Source of the DNA: Arthrobacter sp. Leaf141
Lineage (GTDB): Bacteria > Actinomycetota > Actinomycetes > Actinomycetales > Micrococcaceae
Length of the DNA: 64,000 nt
Direction of reading: 5' to 3'
Assembly: GCF_001424565.1 (NCBI RefSeq)
Contig: NZ_LMOL01000019.1
Span: 14,925 to 78,924 of the forward strand
In this document: one piece after another, positions 59,929 to 64,000 of the stretch
How positions within the stretch are numbered: position 1 is the first letter of the stretch
Layout: every line of letters begins with the position of its first letter
Notes under the pieces: model-generated
What the model saw: the letters and a program-made list of their open reading frames with translations, nothing else
Database searches by the model: none
What the model was told of the DNA's origin: nothing
Position numbers and translations under genes: made by a program

Positions 59929-60693
59929 ATGCCCAGCCCCCAACAGCCTTTGACTGCCAATGACCAGGTTCAGAACCTCATCCTGGACAGCGCGGATTTT
60001 GAGGACTTCCTCAACGAACTGGCACGCTTTTCAGCACACCAGGTAGCCGGCACCGGCGACGACGCACTGTGCGGCATCACCCTGCTCCGGGACCGCAAAG
60101 CCGCCACCATCGGCTGGAGCAGCGATTCCGCACGCGAAGTGGACGAAATCCAGTACTCCCTTTCCCAGGGCCCGTGTCTCACGGCGGCCAAGGAGGAACG
60201 CGAAGTCCACGTCCCCGACCTCCACCGCGAAAACCGCTGGGGCCCCGACTACGCCACGGCGGTGGCCTCCCACGGGCTGCGTTCCGTCCTGTCCGTGCCG
60301 TTCAACCTGCAGGGCGAAGCCAAGGCAGCCCTGAACCTGTACTCCGACGTGCCCAACAAGTTTGATGAAAGAGCCACCGCCAAGGCCCGCGGCTTCACCC
60401 GGGAAATTTCCCAGGCGCTGCGGCTGGCCGTCCGCTTCTCGCTGCACACGGACAGCGCCGCGAACCTCCGGGCCACCCTGGAATCGCGGACCATCATCGA
60501 CATCGCCGTTGGCATCGTGATGGCCCAGAACCGCTGCAGCCAGAAAGCAGCGGTCACCATCCTCACCGAGGCGGCCAGCAACAGCAACACCAAGCTGCGG
60601 GACATCGCCCGGTCCCTGGTGGACTCCGTGGGTGGCATGGGGACGCGCACCCACTTCCAGGAGCCGGGCCTGCAGGCGGACCAGCCGGCCTGA
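59929..60693 (+). CDS. GAF-ANTAR RNA-binding antiterminator-type regulator
   Basis: A 254-residue protein. GAF domain about 22-165 with YSLSQGPCLTAAKEEREVHV and LRSVLSVPFNLQGEAKAALN; ANTAR domain about 178-234 with LESRTIIDIAVGIVMAQNRC and AVTILTEAASNSNTKLRDIA. ANTAR proteins bind paired RNA hairpins and prevent termination. The start MPSPQQ follows GGAG; the TTG at 59914 is a less likely alternative. Followed by a STAS-like gene 86 nt downstream. Confidence 0.9.
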   Translation: MPSPQQPLTANDQVQNLILDSADFEDFLNELARFSAHQVAGTGDDALCGITLLRDRKAATIGWSSDSAREVDEIQYSLSQGPCLTAAKEEREVHVPDLHRENRWGPDYATAVASHGLRSVLSVPFNLQGEAKAALNLYSDVPNKFDERATAKARGFTREISQALRLAVRFSLHTDSAANLRATLESRTIIDIAVGIVMAQNRCSQKAAVTILTEAASNSNTKLRDIARSLVDSVGGMGTRTHFQEPGLQADQPA

Positions 60694-60779
60694 CCTGTGA
60701 GGTTGTGCCCGGCTCCGCCGGAGGGTTACGCTTATCGAGGTTGAGCCGTCGGCCATAGACACCCTTTTTTGGAGTACCT

Positions 60780-61394
60780 ATGGACCGTTCCCTCGACGCC
60801 CTCGTTAATCTGGACGTCCCCGCTGACCTCGTCCGCATCGAGATATGCGGCAGCCTCAACCAGGATTCCCGCGCCGACCTTGTCCACATGATCCGGCGGG
60901 TCCGCCGCATGGGCATCCGCTCGCACATCCGCGTGGACCTTTCCCGTGCCATCATCGTGGAGTCCTCGGCCCTGGCCGGACTCCGCAGCGACCTCAACTC
61001 GCTGGAGTCCAACGCCTTGACGGGGACCGCCGGCTCAGGCGTGGCTTTGCATCTCACCCCAGCCGCCGAGGACTGGACCGGCGGACAGCACAGGACGCCC
61101 CTGACCGTGGTGGACGACGACGTCCCCACCCCCACGGACGGGCCGGACTTTTCGGGCGCCTTCAGGGTCCCCGCCGAGCGGTTGGAAGGGCTGTACGGCC
61201 GGAATTTGGCGGAATATTCGAACGACGAGCTGCTGGCCGCCAGCGATTCCCTTTTCGCACTGCTGGACGTCCCGCAGGCGTTTTCCGGCTCCGACCTGCT
61301 GGGCAGATACGACGACATCTGCGCGGAGCTGCAGCGGCGGCAGGAAGACCACGATTCCCGGGTCCCGGCCGTGGAGAGCCAAAGCGCCAGCTGA
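60780..61394 (+). CDS. STAS-like regulatory protein (putative)
   Basis: A 204-residue protein. The first ~95 residues have a STAS-like pattern: RIEICGSLNQDSRADLVHMI, SHIRVDLSRAIIVESSALAG. The rest is unclassified, with a helical C-terminus (LLGRYDDICAELQRRQED). Its place directly behind the GAF-ANTAR gene suggests a joint signalling role. Family assignment is a weak inference. Confidence 0.65.
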   Translation: MDRSLDALVNLDVPADLVRIEICGSLNQDSRADLVHMIRRVRRMGIRSHIRVDLSRAIIVESSALAGLRSDLNSLESNALTGTAGSGVALHLTPAAEDWTGGQHRTPLTVVDDDVPTPTDGPDFSGAFRVPAERLEGLYGRNLAEYSNDELLAASDSLFALLDVPQAFSGSDLLGRYDDICAELQRRQEDHDSRVPAVESQSAS

Positions 61395-61462
61395 CCCGCA
61401 CGCCGCGGCCTGATAGCCCTCCCTATGGCGTCGGCATCGCAGGGTGTGACTACGGTAGAAGT

Positions 61463-62503
61463 GTGCCGTATGAGGGGGAGGTCAATCCGCAGGACAGGCG
61501 TGGGTCCGCAGCGGCCCGCTACCTGGCGGAGGCCGCTGCCCTGAAACGCTTCTCCCGGCGCGGGTTTTTCGCCGGCGCCGGCGCCTCCGGCGTGCTGGCG
61601 GCGGACATGCTCTTCACCAGGCAGGTCCAGTCCCAGCGCCGCGTCAACAAGATCCTGGACGTCCCAGACGACTTTGCGGACGCCTACTATCCGGATGCCG
61701 GCTGGTTCCTCTTTCCCGGCTACAAAACCAGCTGGGAGGAAGCCCAGTGGATCCTCAATGTCCTCCGGGGAGCGTTGAATAAACGGGCCCGGCTGGCCGC
61801 CGTCGGCTATTCGAACGTCGGGTTGGACATCAACGACGTGGTCATCGCCGTCATCGAATACGTCCGGGCCCGGAAACTGACCAAGCTTTTCTTCTACGGG
61901 CACAGCTTCGGCGGGATGGTGGCCACCCAGGTGGCGGCCCGGCTGCTGGAGATCCACGGTGTGCAGGTGGAGTTCATCCTGCTGGACTCCAGCCCCTTTA
62001 ACCGGACGGACGTGCTGGACCAAAGCTGGTTCGACGGCGTTGTGTACCTCTACGAGCACGGCTTCCGGTTCCCGTCGGCCCTGCGCGGCAGCTACGAGCT
62101 GGGGGAGCGGGTCATCCACAAGAACGAACGGAGCTGGCGCCAGATCCTGGACCAGACGCTGGAGCAGCTGTCGCCGATCGCACCCTCCAGCGTCCTGGTG
62201 CAGACCGAATCGGCGTACATCTACCACTTCGACGGCACCAGGTTCGCCGGGAAGCTGGGCACCGCGAAGATGGCCTTCATCGGCAGCCCGGGCGACCGGA
62301 CCGTTCGCTACCAGACCGCGGTGGCCAGTTGGGCTTCGGTGTTCCGGGACAACATGGTTTCGTCCGGCCTGCAGACGGTGGGCGCCGCCCCCGCCCACGC
62401 CAGCCCGGGGTGGAACCCCAACATCTACCGCCCCATCATCACGGAGCTGCTGGACAGCAACTTTCCGCTGCCGCGGGGCGGCGGACGCGTCTCCGTGTTC
62501 TAG
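61463..62503 (+). CDS. Tat-exported alpha/beta hydrolase (putative)
   Basis: A 346-residue protein. A twin-arginine-like motif FSRRGFFAGAG lies at about residues 30-40 before a hydrophobic segment ASGVLAADMLF, suggesting export or membrane anchoring. The hydrolase fold has nucleophile Ser148 in FFYGHSFGGMVATQ and a later AFIGSPGDRTV acid-loop region. The GTG start at 61463 is preferred; -10-like TACGGT ends 6 nt upstream. Its last 4 nt overlap the convergent HAD gene stop. Substrate unknown. Confidence 0.75.
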   Translation: MPYEGEVNPQDRRGSAAARYLAEAAALKRFSRRGFFAGAGASGVLAADMLFTRQVQSQRRVNKILDVPDDFADAYYPDAGWFLFPGYKTSWEEAQWILNVLRGALNKRARLAAVGYSNVGLDINDVVIAVIEYVRARKLTKLFFYGHSFGGMVATQVAARLLEIHGVQVEFILLDSSPFNRTDVLDQSWFDGVVYLYEHGFRFPSALRGSYELGERVIHKNERSWRQILDQTLEQLSPIAPSSVLVQTESAYIYHFDGTRFAGKLGTAKMAFIGSPGDRTVRYQTAVASWASVFRDNMVSSGLQTVGAAPAHASPGWNPNIYRPIITELLDSNFPLPRGGGRVSVF

Positions 62504-63330
62504 ATCTGGTCCTTCAGGTCCGCCACGGAATTGAGGACCTGGTTGGGCCGGAAGGGGTAGGCGGCGATTTCGTCGCGCTGGGTGATTCCGCTGAGCACCA
62601 GGACCGTGTGCAGGCCGGCTTCCATCCCGGCGATGATGTCCGTGTCCATCCGGTCCCCGATCATGGCTGTGGTCTCGGAGTGGGCGTCGATCTGGTTCAT
62701 GGCGGACCGGAACATCATGGGGTTGGGCTTGCCCACCACATAGGGCTCCCGGCCCGTGGCCTTGGTGATGAGGGCTGCGATCGCCCCGGTGGCCGGCATG
62801 GGACCGTCCTTGGACGGACCGGTGGCATCGGGGTTGGTGGCGATGAAGCGCGCTCCGGCCAGGATCAGGCGGATGGCCATGGTGATGGCCTCGAAGGAAT
62901 ACGTGCGCGTCTCGCCGAGGACCACAAAGTCCGGGTCCTGGTCGGTAAGGATAAAGCCTGCCTCATGCAGCGCCGTCGTCAGCCCTGCCTCACCGATCGT
63001 GTAGGCGCGGTTGCCGGACCCGGAACCCTGCACCTGGTCCTTGAGGAACTGGGCGGTGGCCAGGGCCGAGGTCCAGATGTTTTCCTCAGGGACGTGCAGC
63101 CCCGACGCGTGCAGCCGTGCCGCCAGGTCGCGGGGCGTAAAAATGGAGTTGTTGGTCAGCACCAGGAAGCGCTTGGACGTGTCCACCCAGCGCTGGATCA
63201 GCTCGGCGGCCCCCGGAACCGCCTGGTTCTCGTGCACCAGCACCCCGTCCATGTCCGTGAGCCAGCACTCGATTTCCAGGCCGTTGCGATACACCGCCGG
63301 TGATCCCTTGACCTCGTCCGCTTCTGCCAT
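62500..63330 (-). CDS. HAD-IIA family hydrolase (NagD-like)
   Basis: A 276-residue phosphatase. Catalytic motif WLTDMDGVLVHE near residue 24, RFLVLTNNSIFTPRDL (motif II), and C-terminal MIGDRMDTDIIAGMEAG. NagD-like enzymes dephosphorylate nucleotides or glycerol phosphate. Start is supported by CGGAGG upstream. It overlaps the stop of the convergent hydrolase by 4 nt. Confidence 0.9.
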   Translation of the reverse strand: MAEADEVKGSPAVYRNGLEIECWLTDMDGVLVHENQAVPGAAELIQRWVDTSKRFLVLTNNSIFTPRDLAARLHASGLHVPEENIWTSALATAQFLKDQVQGSGSGNRAYTIGEAGLTTALHEAGFILTDQDPDFVVLGETRTYSFEAITMAIRLILAGARFIATNPDATGPSKDGPMPATGAIAALITKATGREPYVVGKPNPMMFRSAMNQIDAHSETTAMIGDRMDTDIIAGMEAGLHTVLVLSGITQRDEIAAYPFRPNQVLNSVADLKDQI

Positions 63331-63383
63331 GCCTAACCTCCGAATGTGATGGAACCCCGAAAGGTCCAGTCTAGTGTTGAGGG

Positions 63384-64000
63384 GTGAATCAAATGCCCGG
63401 TACCACCGGCGGACCCCAGCCCGAACCAGAGGACACGCACGAGGCCAAGGCGGAGGTCGGCGTCGGGCCCTGGGAAGGTGAGCTGCCCGACGGGGACCAC
63501 TGGGACCCTGACCTCCTGGCGGACGGCGACCGCCGCAACGTCCTGGACAAGTACCGGTACTGGAAGCACGAGGCCATCGTGGCGGAGTTGGACTCCCGGC
63601 GCCACAACTTCCACGTGGCCATCGAGAACTGGCAGCACGACCTGAACATCGGGACCGTGGTGCGCACCGCGAACGCGTTCCTGGCCAAGGAAGTGCACAT
63701 CATCGGGCGGCGCCGGTGGAACCGGCGGGGCGCCATGGTCACCGACCGGTACCAGCACGTCCGGCACCACCCCACCGTTGACGACTTTGTGGCCTGGGCG
63801 CAGGGCGAGGGTCTGGCCATCATCGGCGTGGACATTTTTCCGGACTCCGTGCCGCTGGAAACCTACGAGCTGCCGCGCGACTGCGTGCTGGTCTTCGGCC
63901 AGGAGGGCCCGGGCCTGACCCCCGAAGTTCACGAGGCCGCCGGCGCCACCCTTTCGATCGAACAGTTCGGTTCCACCCGGTCCATCAACGCGGCCTCGGC
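63384..64000 (+). CDS. TrmH/SpoU-family RNA 2'-O-methyltransferase (partial)
   Basis: The gene runs off the window; about 205 residues are seen. SPOUT motifs: NIGTVVRTANAFLAKEVHII (motif 1), VFGQEGPGLTPE (motif 2) and STRSINAAS (motif 3). It methylates a ribose in tRNA or rRNA. GTG start at 63384 (ATG 63393 is an alternative); -10-like TAGTGT ends 6 nt before the GTG. The 3' end is missing. Confidence 0.9.
   Translation, partial: MNQMPGTTGGPQPEPEDTHEAKAEVGVGPWEGELPDGDHWDPDLLADGDRRNVLDKYRYWKHEAIVAELDSRRHNFHVAIENWQHDLNIGTVVRTANAFLAKEVHIIGRRRWNRRGAMVTDRYQHVRHHPTVDDFVAWAQGEGLAIIGVDIFPDSVPLETYELPRDCVLVFGQEGPGLTPEVHEAAGATLSIEQFGSTRSINAAS

Noticed and set aside
60563..62398. Minus-strand frame of about 610 codons opposite the ANTAR, STAS and hydrolase genes
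   Set aside because: It spans three real genes on the other strand and shows no protein pattern.
1..64000. CRISPR, IS elements, prophage or toxin-antitoxin cassettes
   Set aside because: No regularly spaced repeats, transposase or integrase motifs, or phage structural genes are visible; the repeats found are short palindromes.

Overview
The window is GC-rich actinobacterial chromosome, most likely from an Arthrobacter/Pseudarthrobacter-type organism (Micrococcales). The evidence is high GC in coding sequence, GTG and TTG starts, many apparently leaderless genes, a CSG-type histidine ammonia-lyase, an HbpS/SenS/SenR-like locus and an actinobacterial Asp23/AmaP envelope operon. I see no insertion sequence, prophage, CRISPR array or rRNA. 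Genes are dense; the only stretch above 300 nt without a gene is 24499-24917.

Layout. 0-5.9 kb: a LysR regulator divergent from an MHS-type transporter and a 3-hydroxybutyrate dehydrogenase, then a QorR/QorB-like quinone-stress pair around a perfect operator, then thioredoxin reductase. 5.9-10.5 kb: histidine utilisation, with an IclR regulator (HutR-like), hutU and hutH; two copies of a long palindromic repeat bracket hutU. 10.6-13.4 kb: small conserved proteins, a FAH-family hydrolase, a secreted protein and a universal stress protein. 13.5-19 kb: a tripartite tricarboxylate transporter (TctCBA) divergent from a CitA/CitB two-component system. 19-20.1 kb: hutG, away from the other hut genes but preceded by a related HutR-type site. 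20.3-31.4 kb: a cation/proton antiporter, purine permease, CopC-domain protein, a small FAD-binding protein, tandem Usp protein, a LolA-like protein with an ABC exporter, a CDF metal exporter, a mini-metallopeptidase and an EamA transporter. 31.5-33.1 kb: a PHP-domain protein, then tRNA-Glu, tRNA-Asp and tRNA-Phe.

33.3-37.5 kb: a BCCT osmolyte transporter and a five-gene Asp23/AmaP envelope operon. 37.5-42.2 kb: a sugar ABC importer without ATPase, with a LacI regulator. 42.2-47.1 kb: a conserved hypothetical, exonuclease III and a valine-catabolism operon. 47.1-51 kb: a flavin disulfide reductase-like protein divergent from an XRE-cupin regulator, a DedA protein, a TipA-like MerR regulator and a cold-shock protein. 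51.1-54.5 kb: a SenR/SenS-like pair divergent from an HbpS-like protein, then an ankyrin lipoprotein. 54.6-58.2 kb: a thiolase and SCOT-type CoA-transferase operon with a divergent IclR regulator. 58.3-64 kb: nadE, pyrE, GAF-ANTAR and STAS-like regulators, a Tat-type hydrolase, a NagD-like phosphatase and a partial SpoU-family RNA methyltransferase.

Common themes are catabolism of organic acids, histidine, valine and ketone bodies, each beside its own regulator; envelope and oxidative stress; and compact regulation. Many operators are visible as palindromes, two families of palindromic repeats sit in gene borders, and at least a dozen genes have a -10-like hexamer 6 or 7 nt before the start codon.
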